This document shows, piece by piece, positions 45,042 through 54,686 of a DNA stretch of 64,000 nt. Made by a program: the position numbers and the translations under genes. A model generated the notes under the pieces. It saw only the letters and a list, made by a program, of their open reading frames with translations, had not been told where the DNA came from and made no database searches. The DNA comes from Flavobacterium sp. CFS9 (lineage in GTDB: Bacteria; Bacteroidota; Bacteroidia; Flavobacteriales; Flavobacteriaceae): contig NZ_AP031573.1 in assembly GCF_041154745.1 (NCBI RefSeq), forward strand, positions 2,108,001-2,172,000, given 5' to 3'. The number at the start of each line of letters is the position of its first letter. Positions within the stretch are counted from its first letter, which is position 1.

Positions 45042-46554
45042 AAAGTTTCTAAGGTTTGAATTTCTTTTGCTGTTTGCCGTATTTATTATTGCGACCTGCG
45101 GGCTTATCTATGAGCTAGTTGCAGGAACGTTAGCAAGTTATTTATTAGGCGACTCCGTAAAACAATTTTCATTTATTATTGGAGTTTACCTGTTTTCGAT
45201 GGGTATTGGCTCCTTTTTTTCAAAGTTTTTTCACAAAAACCTGCTCAATACATTTGTCGAGATCGAGATTTTGGTGGGTTTAATAGGCGGATTAAGTTCC
45301 GTTGTTTTATTTCTTTTGTTCGAAAGCGTCGAGTCTTTTCAGTTCATACTATACCTGTTTGTTTTTGTAACGGGCTTTTTGGTCGGATTAGAGATTCCGC
45401 TTCTGATGAACATTTTAAAAGACAAAGTCGAATTTAAGGACTTGGTTTCTAATGTCTTTACATTCGATTATATCGGGGCATTATTGGCGTCAATACTTTT
45501 TCCTTTGGTTTTAGTTCCGAAATTAGGGATAATGGGAACTTCACTTTTCTTCGGAATGATCAACGTTAGTATCGCCATAGTGTTGTGTTTTTTGCTTAAA
45601 AAAGAACTGAAAAAGCCTTATTTTTTAAAAGTAAAAGCTATTTTTTCATTCGGTGTTCTGCTTACGGTTTTTATCTTTTCCGATGTAATCCTATCTTATT
45701 CAGAAGGGAAACTATATGGTGAAAACATAATTTATACCAACACAACTCCGTATCAGCGTATTGTTCTAACACATAATAAAAGCGATTACAGACTATATTT
45801 AAACAACAATCTTCAGTTTAGTTCTGTAGACGAATATCGTTATCATGAAGCCTTAGTTCATCCGGCAATGTCAATGGCAAAAGTGGTAAAAAATGTTCTG
45901 GTTTTAGGAGGAGGTGATGGATTGGCAGTTCGGGAAATTCTGAAATACAAAGAGGTTCAAAAAGTAACTTTAGTCGATCTGGACGAAGGGATGACCAGAC
46001 TTTTTAAAACTAATAAAGTATTGACGAAGTTCAATCAAAATTCATTAAACAATCCGAAAGTTACAGTTATAAATACGGATGCTTATATCTGGGCAAAAAG
46101 TTGTCAGGAGAAGTTTGACGTTGCGATTATAGATTTCCCCGATCCGTCAAATTATAGCTTAGGAAAGTTATATTCTTTGAATTTTTATCAAACTATAAAA
46201 GGAATTTTAAAACCCAATGCGGCAGTTGTCATTCAGACGACTTCACCCTATTTTGCGCCTAAGTCATTCTGGTGTATCAATAAAACAGTAATGCAGGTTT
46301 TTCCTCAGGTAGATGCTTATCATGCCTACGTTCCTTCGTTTGGAGAATGGGGTTATACCATTGCAATCAATGGTTTTGGATCCGGTTTTAACGAAGTGCA
46401 TAGAAAAAGTCCGGGATTGAAATTTTACAATTATCAGTTTGACAGATTTAATTATTTTACCAACGATATGATTTCAAATGAAATAGAAATTAATCGTTTG
46501 GATAACCAGATTTTAGTACGCTATTTTGATGAAGAATGGGGAAAATTGCAATAA
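45034..46554 (+). CDS. Membrane-embedded polyamine aminopropyltransferase (spermidine-synthase-like)
   Basis: A 506-residue protein with about seven membrane helices over the first 215 residues (FEFLLLFAVFIIATCGLIYE onwards) and a spermidine-synthase domain after about 240. The donor-binding site is VLGGGDGLAVRE with VDLDEGM and TDAY. The active-site loop is IIDFPDPSN, with the catalytic-type Asp in place. It would transfer an aminopropyl group from decarboxylated SAM to an acceptor, possibly at the membrane face. The ATG at 45034 is chosen over an upstream GTG because it gives a short basic start before helix 1. It overlaps both neighbours. Confidence 0.88.
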   Translation: MGKKFLRFEFLLLFAVFIIATCGLIYELVAGTLASYLLGDSVKQFSFIIGVYLFSMGIGSFFSKFFHKNLLNTFVEIEILVGLIGGLSSVVLFLLFESVESFQFILYLFVFVTGFLVGLEIPLLMNILKDKVEFKDLVSNVFTFDYIGALLASILFPLVLVPKLGIMGTSLFFGMINVSIAIVLCFLLKKELKKPYFLKVKAIFSFGVLLTVFIFSDVILSYSEGKLYGENIIYTNTTPYQRIVLTHNKSDYRLYLNNNLQFSSVDEYRYHEALVHPAMSMAKVVKNVLVLGGGDGLAVREILKYKEVQKVTLVDLDEGMTRLFKTNKVLTKFNQNSLNNPKVTVINTDAYIWAKSCQEKFDVAIIDFPDPSNYSLGKLYSLNFYQTIKGILKPNAAVVIQTTSPYFAPKSFWCINKTVMQVFPQVDAYHAYVPSFGEWGYTIAINGFGSGFNEVHRKSPGLKFYNYQFDRFNYFTNDMISNEIEINRLDNQILVRYFDEEWGKLQ

Positions 46555-48157
46555 AGGAAGACGGAATTTCGTAAAAGGAATCACAGCATCTTTGCTCTTA
46601 CTTCCTTTTATACAGTTTTGTTCTGATAAAATAGCAGTCCTGATGATCCGGTTATCAGGAACAAATCATCTTTTAGGACATCGATTGTGGATAAAAGATT
46701 TTCCGAAACCACAACAACAGGTAAAAATTCCTTATTTAATTATAGGTGGTGGAATCTCAGGTTTGAGCGCTGCACGTCAGTTTCATAAAAAGGGAATCTC
46801 TGATTTTTTATTAATTGAAATGGCAGATCATTTGGGAGGGAACTCTTCAAATGGTCAAAATAAATATTCTAAATACCCTCTGGGAGCACATTATTTGCCT
46901 CTTCCAAATTTTAATGATAAAGAGCTTCTTGGTTTTCTTGAAGAAGAAAAGATTATTTTGAGTTATGATAAAAAAGGGCTTCCGGTTTTTGATGAATTGC
47001 AACTAACTTTTGCACCGGATGAAAGGTTGTTTTATAAAAACAATTGGCAGGAAGGAGTTGTTCCAAAGGAAGGAAATTCAGAAGAAGAACATAAAGAATT
47101 TCAACGATTTTTCAGAGAAATGGATGCTTTTAGAAGCGCAAAAGGAGAAGATCAGAAATACTTATTTGATATTCCAATACGTCTTTCTTCCAAGGATCAA
47201 AAAACAAGAGCATTGGATAAAATTACTATGCAGCAATGGTTTGAGAAGAATAATTTTAAATCAAAACCCCTGTTTAATTATATTGATTATTGCTGTAAAG
47301 ATGATTTTGGATTAGGAATTACTTTTGTCTCAGCCTGGGCGGGAATTCATTATTTTGCAGGACGAAAACAAGATGCAGCTGTAGAAAAATCCGATAGCGT
47401 TTTAACCTGGCCGGAAGGAAATGCCAGATTAGCACATCATCTTAAAAAATACACAGCGCAAAAAACACTCAAAAATCATTTGGTTTATGAGGTGAAAATT
47501 GAAAAAGAGAAGGTTGTTGTTCAGGCATTTGATGATGTTAACAAGTCTTCAATAGAAATAATAGCGGATAGCGTTATCATGGCAACGCCGCAATTTGTAA
47601 ATCAATACCTCATAAAAGACCGTAAACAATTTACAAAACATTTTCATTACACACCTTGGCTTTTGGCGACTTTAGTGGTAAACAATCTGACAGATAATTT
47701 AAGTTTTCCTCTTTCGTGGGATAATGTGATTTATGAAGCAAAAGGTCTCGGTTACGTTTATGCACAGCATCAAACATTAAATCAGGTTCAGGACAAAAAA
47801 GTGATTACGTATTATCATAGTTTCTCATCTGCAGATCTAAAGAAAACACGTAAAGAAATCTACAAAAAAGACAAAGAATATTGGAAACAGGTTGTTCTTG
47901 ATGATCTGAAAATTGCACATCCGGACATTGAAAATGATACTGAAGAAATGGAAGTTTTCTTATTAGGACATGGTATGATCTCTCCGGTGCCTGATTTTAT
48001 CTTTGGAGAAGCAAAAGAGAAAGCTTCACAGAATATTGAAAATCTAATCTATTTTGCACACTCTGATTTGTCGGGGATTTCAATTTTTGAGGAAGCTTTT
48101 CATCAGGGAATTAATGCCGTAAATAAAATATTAGATGGAACAGCCCTGGATTCATAA
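46529..48157 (+). CDS. FAD-dependent amine-oxidase-like oxidoreductase with Tat-type signal
   Basis: A 542-residue flavoprotein. A twin-arginine-type signal (GRRNFVKGITASLLLLPF) precedes the Rossmann motif IIGGGISGLSAARQF and IEMADHLGGNSS of the amine oxidase/phytoene desaturase superfamily. Export through Tat with bound FAD is predicted, and the Cys after LPFIQF could be lipid-modified. It overlaps the aminopropyltransferase gene by 26 bases and the next gene by 23. Oxidation of the amine product made by the preceding enzyme is an attractive but unproven role. Confidence 0.8.
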   Translation: MKNGENCNKGRRNFVKGITASLLLLPFIQFCSDKIAVLMIRLSGTNHLLGHRLWIKDFPKPQQQVKIPYLIIGGGISGLSAARQFHKKGISDFLLIEMADHLGGNSSNGQNKYSKYPLGAHYLPLPNFNDKELLGFLEEEKIILSYDKKGLPVFDELQLTFAPDERLFYKNNWQEGVVPKEGNSEEEHKEFQRFFREMDAFRSAKGEDQKYLFDIPIRLSSKDQKTRALDKITMQQWFEKNNFKSKPLFNYIDYCCKDDFGLGITFVSAWAGIHYFAGRKQDAAVEKSDSVLTWPEGNARLAHHLKKYTAQKTLKNHLVYEVKIEKEKVVVQAFDDVNKSSIEIIADSVIMATPQFVNQYLIKDRKQFTKHFHYTPWLLATLVVNNLTDNLSFPLSWDNVIYEAKGLGYVYAQHQTLNQVQDKKVITYYHSFSSADLKKTRKEIYKKDKEYWKQVVLDDLKIAHPDIENDTEEMEVFLLGHGMISPVPDFIFGEAKEKASQNIENLIYFAHSDLSGISIFEEAFHQGINAVNKILDGTALDS

Positions 48158-49154
48158 AGCAAAAACAGATTCATTGTTAATCATTGGACCGTCATTTTTT
48201 GTGCTGGCCGTTATTTTTGTTTTTCAGAACTATATTACTTCGATCGAAAATAATTATTCGTTTTACACCTGGCTTTTTTTAATTGTATTTATTGATGTAG
48301 CACATGTTTATGCCACCTTATTTAAAACCTATTTTGTAAAAGAGAAATTTCTGAAAGACAAGAAGAGATTGATTCTTTTACCTGTTATTTGTTTTCTTAC
48401 CGGTTTAGTCTTATTCTCTTTCGGAAGCTTAGTTTTTTGGTCTTTTCTGGCGTATATAGCTGTTTTTCATTTTATTCGGCAGCAATATGGGTTTATGCGA
48501 TTATATGCTCGCAAGGAAGAGAAAACAAAGGCCTCCGTCTGGATTGATAATCTGGCAATTTATGCTGCTACAGTTTACCCAATGCTGTTTTGGTTTTTTT
48601 CTTCCAAAAGAAAGTTCAATTGGTTTGTTGAAAATGAATTCTTTCATTTTGAAAATAAAGCCATTTTAGAAATTTTGTTTTGGGTATATAGTGCCATTCT
48701 ATCCCTTTACGTTATTCGCACTACAATCGTTTCCGTTAAAACTAAATTCTTTAACATCCCTAAAAACAGCATTATTTTGGGAACTGTACTTTCGTGGTAT
48801 TTTGGAATTGTTTACTTCAACGACGACCTTATTTTTACTTTGCTAAATGTAGTTTCACACGGAATTCCTTATATGGCTTTAGTGTATTTTAAAGAAATTG
48901 ATGGAAAGAGCAGTAAAGAAATAGGTGCTTTGGCTTATTTAAAGAGATACAATGGCATTTTAATTTACATTGGCATATTAGTGTTAATTGCTTTTTCAGA
49001 AGAATTTCTCTGGGAGTTTTTCGTTTGGAATGAAAATATCACGGTAAGTAATTTCGATTTTTCAGGATGGCAATTTCTATTAGTGCCGCTTCTGAGTGTA
49101 CCTCAGTTTACACACTATATTTTAGATGGCTTTATTTGGAAAACTAAAAAATAA
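48135..49154 (+). CDS. Polytopic membrane protein, function unknown
   Basis: A 339-residue integral membrane protein with about eight to nine helices (LIIGPSFFVLAVIFVF, FYTWLFLIVFIDVAHVYATL, FLVPLLSVPQFTHYIL near the end). Histidines recur in or beside helices (IDVAHVYATLF, VFHFIRQQYG, VSHGIPYM, FTHYILDG) and might bind metal. No named family was recognised. It is the last gene of the operon, ends at a strong terminator, and is translationally coupled to the flavoprotein gene. Confidence 0.7.
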   Translation: MEQPWIHKAKTDSLLIIGPSFFVLAVIFVFQNYITSIENNYSFYTWLFLIVFIDVAHVYATLFKTYFVKEKFLKDKKRLILLPVICFLTGLVLFSFGSLVFWSFLAYIAVFHFIRQQYGFMRLYARKEEKTKASVWIDNLAIYAATVYPMLFWFFSSKRKFNWFVENEFFHFENKAILEILFWVYSAILSLYVIRTTIVSVKTKFFNIPKNSIILGTVLSWYFGIVYFNDDLIFTLLNVVSHGIPYMALVYFKEIDGKSSKEIGALAYLKRYNGILIYIGILVLIAFSEEFLWEFFVWNENITVSNFDFSGWQFLLVPLLSVPQFTHYILDGFIWKTKK

Positions 49155-49175
49155 ATTAAATGTGAATCTCAAATA

Positions 49176-49220
49176 AAAAAGAAACGGTTTGTGAAACTTT
49201 ATTCACAAGCCGTTTCTTTT
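49176..49220. terminator. Terminator at the end of the polyamine-type operon
   Basis: The stem aaagaaacggtttgtgaa / ttcacaagccgtttctttt has A and T runs on both sides. It separates the operon from the convergent GNAT gene. Confidence 0.88.
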
Positions 49221-49243
49221 AATGAGCTTACTTATATTAGATG

Positions 49244-49750
49244 TTACAGCTTAATCTCAAACAAACTAAAAGAACCTTCCTTATAATGTTCCGGTAGTTC
49301 ACTTGTCCATTCGATGGTGCTGATTCCCTTGTATTCAAAACCGCAGCTGGTGTAATACTTATTTATCCTTTCGTTACCGCTGTGTGTGTCAAGTCTGATG
49401 TATGATTTGTTGTTTTTTTTAGCATATATTTTTGCCCATTCGATGATTTTTTTAACATACGACTGACCTCTAAATTTAGGGTTGGTTGCAATGCGATGGA
49501 GATAAACCGCAGGGTCTGCACTGGCTTCTTTCCAGATAATCAAATCGTTAAAGGTAAGAACAAAGGTACAGGCAATTTCATCTCCCTCTTTGATGATAAA
49601 GTGACGATTTTCGGCAATTTCTTTTTCTATAAGTGTTCTCTCAAAGCCTCTCCAGCTTTTGTTGTTGACTGTTTTTTGATAAGAGGTAGCGGCATTGTAG
49701 AGATCAAAAACGGCATCGATATCCTCGTTTGTAGTTTTAAAAAATTCCAT
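49244..49750 (-). CDS. GNAT-family N-acetyltransferase
   Basis: A 168-residue GNAT acetyltransferase. It starts MEFFKTTNEDIDAVFDLYN. The acetyl-CoA site lies in LHRIATNPKFRGQSYVKKII (motif A, with RGQSYV) and is followed by IRLDTHSGNERINKYYTSCG (motif B). The acceptor cannot be read from sequence. It appears to be a single gene or the end of the nitrilase transcript 80 bases upstream. Confidence 0.85.
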   Translation of the reverse strand: MEFFKTTNEDIDAVFDLYNAATSYQKTVNNKSWRGFERTLIEKEIAENRHFIIKEGDEIACTFVLTFNDLIIWKEASADPAVYLHRIATNPKFRGQSYVKKIIEWAKIYAKKNNKSYIRLDTHSGNERINKYYTSCGFEYKGISTIEWTSELPEHYKEGSFSLFEIKL

Positions 49751-49830
49751 TATTGGGTGGTATGCTGTAGATTAATGAATCTTCCAAAGATAAATCTTTA
49801 AGACGCGTAAAGTCGCATGATACGTCAGTT

Positions 49831-50790
49831 TTAACTTTTTGTATTAGAATCCAGCCAGACCACATTTTGTTCGGATTGATGCTCCTGGCCAATAATGTCT
49901 TTATATAATTCTGGTCTTCTTGCTTTTATGTAACGATTTCCACCAGCCTGAAGGCACTTTTCAGGAGTTAATATTGCCGTTACAAAAGAGTCTTCAAAAG
50001 ACCTGCATTCGGAAAGAATATCCCCAAAAGGATCAACAATCATCGAACAGCCATTTTTTAGTTGATCGTCGTCCATTCCAATTGGGTTCGAGAATACGGC
50101 ATAAATCGCATTGTCATAGGCTCTTGCTGGAAGCCATTTCATCAGCCAGTCTCTGCCTTTCATGCCGTCAAATTCCAGTCGGAGAGAAGTAGGATCAGCT
50201 TCACGGTTTTCCCAAAGCTGTGGAGCGACAAATCCGGCACCTGGACGGGTCGAAGGAGTGCACATCGTAACATGTGGCATAAAAATAATTTGAGCACCTA
50301 AAAGAGTGGTAGCGCGAACATTCTCAATAATATTGTTGTCGTAACAAATTAAGATTCCGCATTTCCAGCCTTTAATTTCAAAGATACAGTATTGATCACC
50401 CGGAGTAAGGTGTGGATTGATAAACGGGTGTAGTTTTCGGTATTTGGCAACCAAACCATTTTCATCTACGCATACATAAGCTTTGAATAAATTATCGTTT
50501 TCATCTTTTTCAAAGAGCCCCGCCAGAATCACAATGTTATGGTTTCGGGCAATTTCGATTAATTTCAAAATACTTTCTCCACTCGGAATTAATTCTGCCA
50601 GGTTTAGCATTTGCTCTTTTGACAGATGTCGGGCAAAAGTATAGCCTGTTATGGAACACTCGTGAAAGGAGATCGCATCGCAGCCCTGACTTGCTGCCTG
50701 TTGTGAAAGTTTTTCAATTACAGACAAGTTATAGCTTTTGTCGCCGCTTTTATTCTCAAACTGAGCAGTGGCTATTTTTAAATTTTTCAT
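49831..50790 (-). CDS. Nitrilase/carbon-nitrogen hydrolase family protein
   Basis: A 319-residue member of the C-N hydrolase superfamily. The catalytic triad is intact: Glu44 in SFHECSITGY, Lys in YRKLHPF, and Cys in CGILICYDNN. Such enzymes hydrolyse amides or nitriles in the cytoplasm. The exact substrate is not evident. An AraC regulator gene lies 69 bases upstream on the same strand and may control it. Confidence 0.88.
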   Translation of the reverse strand: MKNLKIATAQFENKSGDKSYNLSVIEKLSQQAASQGCDAISFHECSITGYTFARHLSKEQMLNLAELIPSGESILKLIEIARNHNIVILAGLFEKDENDNLFKAYVCVDENGLVAKYRKLHPFINPHLTPGDQYCIFEIKGWKCGILICYDNNIIENVRATTLLGAQIIFMPHVTMCTPSTRPGAGFVAPQLWENREADPTSLRLEFDGMKGRDWLMKWLPARAYDNAIYAVFSNPIGMDDDQLKNGCSMIVDPFGDILSECRSFEDSFVTAILTPEKCLQAGGNRYIKARRPELYKDIIGQEHQSEQNVVWLDSNTKS

Positions 50791-50859
50791 AATGCTTACT
50801 ATTGATTGGAGACAAAAGTAGCATCAGTATTATTTAAAAAATTGTACAAAACCGACATT

Positions 50860-51687
50860 CTAAAGCAGAATAGACGAAACAGTTTTAATGAGATTATTGG
50901 TTAGCTTTCCGGTATTGTTTAAGTACTCTTTTGGAGTGATTCCCGTGTGTTTTTTGAATTCCTTTATCAGATGAGACTGATCCGAAAAACCGGCATCGTA
51001 GCTAATGTTTGTGAGATTTGTATCGACAGACTTATCTTTTAATAGTTTTAAGAAATAATGCAGTTTGATAATATTTCCAAATTTCTTCGGATTTAATCCA
51101 ATGCACTCTTTGAACTTTCTTTCCAGATGACGTTCGGTATAACCTGTAAATTTAGCCAGTTGGTTTACATTAAAACTTCCTTTGTACGCGGTAATAAAAC
51201 GAAGTGAACTTTCAATAATTAATTGGTGAGAAGCTGTTTTGTCGGAAATATAAGTACCGAAAAAATGATTGAGAAGTTCAACTTTCTTTGAGATCGTATA
51301 ATTTTCGCATAGCTGCTCCTGAAGAATTAAACCGTCTCTGTTAAAAATAGTATCAATAGAAACAATAGAGTCGAGAAATTCATAAGCCGGAATGCCCAAC
51401 AATTGATGAATCCCGTTAGGCTGAAAAACAACAATTACAAGATTGATTTCATGGTTCGAATAAATGTCTTTAAACCCTGTAAGTTGCCCGTATAAAAAGG
51501 AATCCGGTAAGAAGCTCCGAACGTCTTGATTGTTTAGATCAGAGGTAAGATTGCCTTTTACAGAAAATACTATACCGGTATTACCATCAGAAAACAGACG
51601 AAGCTTTTGTTCGGATACCTCTTTAGTATCTAAAAAAAGATAATGTTTAATGTAAGGTGATAATTTTACTGATGGTGAAATCTGCAT
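50860..51687 (-). CDS. AraC-family transcriptional regulator
   Basis: A 275-residue AraC regulator. The C-terminal double HTH is typical (VNQLAKFTGYTERHLERKF, CIGLNPKKFGNIIKLH, NISYDAGFSDQSHLIKEF, HTGITPKEYL). The N-terminal half is a cupin-like sensor region (IVFSVKGNLTSDL, VIVVFQPNGIHQLLGI). It precedes the nitrilase-like gene on the same strand and probably controls that gene. Confidence 0.88.
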   Translation of the reverse strand: MQISPSVKLSPYIKHYLFLDTKEVSEQKLRLFSDGNTGIVFSVKGNLTSDLNNQDVRSFLPDSFLYGQLTGFKDIYSNHEINLVIVVFQPNGIHQLLGIPAYEFLDSIVSIDTIFNRDGLILQEQLCENYTISKKVELLNHFFGTYISDKTASHQLIIESSLRFITAYKGSFNVNQLAKFTGYTERHLERKFKECIGLNPKKFGNIIKLHYFLKLLKDKSVDTNLTNISYDAGFSDQSHLIKEFKKHTGITPKEYLNNTGKLTNNLIKTVSSILL

Positions 51688-51819
51688 TATTTAAAAGATT
51701 ATAGACTGCAGTCAATTATTGTTACTTCTTCAAAAGTCAATTGTATGAGGTCATTTTTGATTGGTGAAGAATAACTTTTGATAAAATTAAGGATATTTTT
51801 CCAATTGATATTTTAAATA

Positions 51820-52551
51820 TTAGTCCTGTAATGCTATCCTTACCGAAGGTAAAATACGTTCAGTAAATAAAGTGTAAGCCTTGGCGGAAGGGTGTAAGCC
51901 ATCTGCAGCTACCAGATCAGGATTGTCAAGACCTTTACGTGAAATATCGGTTATCGAAACAAAAACAACATTATTAAGTTTACAGTAATTCTCGGCAAAG
52001 GAATTGTATTGATTGATTTCGCTTGAAATTCTTTCACCTTCTCCCTCCATTTGTATTTTGCCAAAAGGAGTATAAGCATAATCCGGAATTGAGATCACTA
52101 TTACCCTTTTTTTATTCCCTTTTGCTAAAACAATTGCTTTGTTTACAAGTTCCGGAAACTCTTTCTCATAGATCGAAAAACTCTTGCCCTGATATTGATT
52201 GTTAACCCCGATGAGAAGCGTGACTAAATCATAGTTAGGATCCGGATTTTGGGTGTTTATTGCCGAAATTAAATTAGTAGTAGTCCATCCGGTGGTCGCA
52301 ATTATTTTTAATGAAAAACCAGCTTGTGGATAAATTGCTGTTAAACTCGATTTTAACTGTTCAGGAAATCCACAGGTTTCGCAGACGCTTTGTCCGATGG
52401 TATAGCTGTCTCCTAAAGCCAAATATTTGATGGAACCGAAAAGAGGAGTAATTGGAAAAGTAGTTATTTCCGAATTCGTTTCGTCAGAACTGCAGCTTAG
52501 CAGGAATATAGAGAGGATAACAATAACTATTTGTTTGAAATGCAGTTTCAT
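51820..52551 (-). CDS. SGNH/GDSL hydrolase lipoprotein
   Basis: A 243-residue lipoprotein with signal IVIVILSIFLLSC and an acidic SSDETNSE after the Cys. The SGNH hydrolase blocks are present: ALGDSYTIG (catalytic Ser), LIGVNNQYQG, and ADGLHPSAKAY (catalytic Asp and His). Esterase or lipase activity in the envelope is expected. The substrate is unknown. Confidence 0.88.
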   Translation of the reverse strand: MKLHFKQIVIVILSIFLLSCSSDETNSEITTFPITPLFGSIKYLALGDSYTIGQSVCETCGFPEQLKSSLTAIYPQAGFSLKIIATTGWTTTNLISAINTQNPDPNYDLVTLLIGVNNQYQGKSFSIYEKEFPELVNKAIVLAKGNKKRVIVISIPDYAYTPFGKIQMEGEGERISSEINQYNSFAENYCKLNNVVFVSITDISRKGLDNPDLVAADGLHPSAKAYTLFTERILPSVRIALQD

Positions 52552-52618
52552 AATTTTGACAAATTAAGTTTCGGTTCATTTTAAACAAATAGTTACGTTA
52601 AATAACTTGTTTCGGTTT

Positions 52619-53401
52619 TTAGACCATTTCAGTTTTCATCAGAATTTCTTCTTCAATAGCATTCCAAAGTCCGATACGTTTTTCTAATGCTAAAATCGAA
52701 ATTTCTTCCACTTCTTTCCATTTTTGTGCATCATCTTCACACAAATCAGTGATCATTTGCATCGCCATTGGTCCGTGTTCATCAGCATCCAATTCGATAT
52801 GTCTTTCGAAATAGTATAAAAGTTTATTTAGATCCGTTTCAGGAAGATTTTTCTGGAAGTTTTTCAGGATCGCGGTAAACATACTCGGAATCAAATCTTC
52901 TCTTCCAAAAGTAAATGCTGCGGCAATTTGATGAGGTTTTCCTTCTTCGATTACTCTAAAAGTAAAATCTAAGAAAGCTTTTGTGTCAGGATGTAGGGAA
53001 CTCTGTTTTATGGCAACAAAAATATTATGCAAGGAGTTTACTTCGGCCAGAAAGTTGTTGATTCCGCTTGTATCAGCACCACAATCTTCCATGGCTTCAA
53101 TATACATTTCATAGTGACTTTGTCTTTTTCCATCAATACTTAAATCGGTTTCTTCTGCCAAAACGATTTCATTGATTAAGTATCTTGTTTCAGGATTTTT
53201 TGTCGCGAACCAAGGGGTAGAAGTACAGGTAAGCTTAGATTGTAATGCTTTTAGTAAGGACATAAAATCCCAAACAGCGAAAACATGAGTTTCTAAAAAA
53301 CGATGAAGATCGTCAATGCTCTGAATTTTATTGTATAATGAATGTTGTAGAAGTTGATCTTTTTGGGGTTGAATGCTATTGTTGATAGTTTCAATATTCA
53401 T
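52619..53401 (-). CDS. DUF3050 heme-oxygenase-like metal protein
   Basis: A 260-residue all-helical protein of the DUF3050 type. It starts MNIETINNSIQPQKDQLL and has FLETHVFAVWDFMSLLKALQ, EIVLAEETDL and YYFERHIELDADEHG. The Glu, His and Asp residues in these helices fit a di-metal site of the heme-oxygenase-like diiron oxidase group. The reaction is not known. Confidence 0.82.
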   Translation of the reverse strand: MNIETINNSIQPQKDQLLQHSLYNKIQSIDDLHRFLETHVFAVWDFMSLLKALQSKLTCTSTPWFATKNPETRYLINEIVLAEETDLSIDGKRQSHYEMYIEAMEDCGADTSGINNFLAEVNSLHNIFVAIKQSSLHPDTKAFLDFTFRVIEEGKPHQIAAAFTFGREDLIPSMFTAILKNFQKNLPETDLNKLLYYFERHIELDADEHGPMAMQMITDLCEDDAQKWKEVEEISILALEKRIGLWNAIEEEILMKTEMV

Positions 53402-53424
53402 TTTCGAATTTTTTATGCAAATAT

Positions 53425-53456
53425 AAAAAGCTTCTCGTTAAGAAGAAGCTTTTTGT
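53425..53456 (-). terminator. Terminator of the glutaryl-CoA dehydrogenase gene
   Basis: The stem aaaaagcttct / agaagcttttt lies 34 bases beyond the gcdH stop codon. Confidence 0.82.
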
Positions 53457-53488
53457 ATTGGTTTTGTATATATTTTAATAGTTGTTCA

Positions 53489-54667
53489 TTATTTAAATGC
53501 TGGAATTCCAGTTACATCCATCCCCGTTATTAGTAAATGAATGTCGTGAGTTCCTTCATAAGTAATAACACTTTCCAGATTCATCATATGGCGCATGATC
53601 GAGTATTCGCCTGTAATACCCATTCCGCCCAACATTTGTCTGGCTTCGCGTGCAATATGTATGGCCATATCAACATTGTTGCGTTTCGCCATTGAGATTT
53701 GTGTGGTTGTAGCTCTTCCTTCGTTGCGTAAAACACCCAGACGCCAGGTTAATAACTGTGCTTTTGTGATTTCGGTAATCATTTCAGCTAGTTTTTTCTG
53801 TTGCAATTGCGTTCCTCCAATAGGTTTTCCAAATTGAATTCTTTCTTTAGAATAGCGTAAAGCAGTATCGTAGCAATCCATTGCAGCTCCGATAGCTCCC
53901 CAGGCAATTCCGTATCGTGCCGAATCTAAGCATCCAAGAGGTGCACCAAGACCGGATTTGTTAGGTAATAAGTTTTCTTTAGGAACTTTCACATTATCGA
54001 AGATTAATTCTCCCGTTGAGGAGGCACGCAAAGACCATTTATTATGTGTCTCAGGAGTGGTAAAGCCCTCCATTCCGCGCTCAACGATCAAACCGTGAAT
54101 TCTTCCTTCCTCATTTTTTGCCCAAACGATTGCGATATCGGCAAAAGGAGCGTTAGAAATCCACATTTTGGCACCATTTAAAAGATAATGATCTCCCATA
54201 TCTTTAAAATTAGTGATCATGCTTCCCGGGTCAGAACCGTGATCCGGTTCAGTCAAACCAAAGCATCCCATGAATTCTCCGGTAGCCAGTTTTGGTAAAT
54301 ATTTCATTCGCTGTTCTTCGTTTCCATATTTCCAGATCGGATACATTACCAAGGAAGACTGAACGGATGAAGTCGATCGAACACCGGAATCTCCGCGTTC
54401 TATCTCCTGCATAATTAAACCGTAAGAAATCTGATCCAGACCCGCACCTCCGTATTCTACCGGAATATACGGTCCGAAACCACCGATTTCGCCGAGTCCT
54501 TTTATAATTTGTGTAGGGAATGCTGCTTTTTGAGCATATTCTTCTATAATTGGGGAAACTTCTCTCTTGACCCAGGCTCGTGCCGATTCGCGAACTAGTT
54601 TGTGTTCGTCTGTCAATAAGTCATCTAAGTTATAGTAATCTGGTGCTTGAAATAGGTCTGGTTTCAT
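53489..54667 (-). CDS. gcdH: Glutaryl-CoA dehydrogenase
   Basis: A 392-residue acyl-CoA dehydrogenase closest to glutaryl-CoA dehydrogenase, which oxidises and decarboxylates glutaryl-CoA to crotonyl-CoA in lysine and tryptophan breakdown. It carries SVQSSLVMYPIWKYG, GCFGLTEPDHGSDPGSM and SARYGIAWGAIGAA. The catalytic Glu lies in TYEGTHDIH, followed by the family's C-terminal GIPAF. FAD binding motifs are intact. A perfect 14-base inverted repeat overlaps its predicted promoter, suggesting repressor control. Confidence 0.92.
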   Translation of the reverse strand: MKPDLFQAPDYYNLDDLLTDEHKLVRESARAWVKREVSPIIEEYAQKAAFPTQIIKGLGEIGGFGPYIPVEYGGAGLDQISYGLIMQEIERGDSGVRSTSSVQSSLVMYPIWKYGNEEQRMKYLPKLATGEFMGCFGLTEPDHGSDPGSMITNFKDMGDHYLLNGAKMWISNAPFADIAIVWAKNEEGRIHGLIVERGMEGFTTPETHNKWSLRASSTGELIFDNVKVPKENLLPNKSGLGAPLGCLDSARYGIAWGAIGAAMDCYDTALRYSKERIQFGKPIGGTQLQQKKLAEMITEITKAQLLTWRLGVLRNEGRATTTQISMAKRNNVDMAIHIAREARQMLGGMGITGEYSIMRHMMNLESVITYEGTHDIHLLITGMDVTGIPAFK

Positions 54668-54686
54668 TTTTGATAGTTTTATAATA

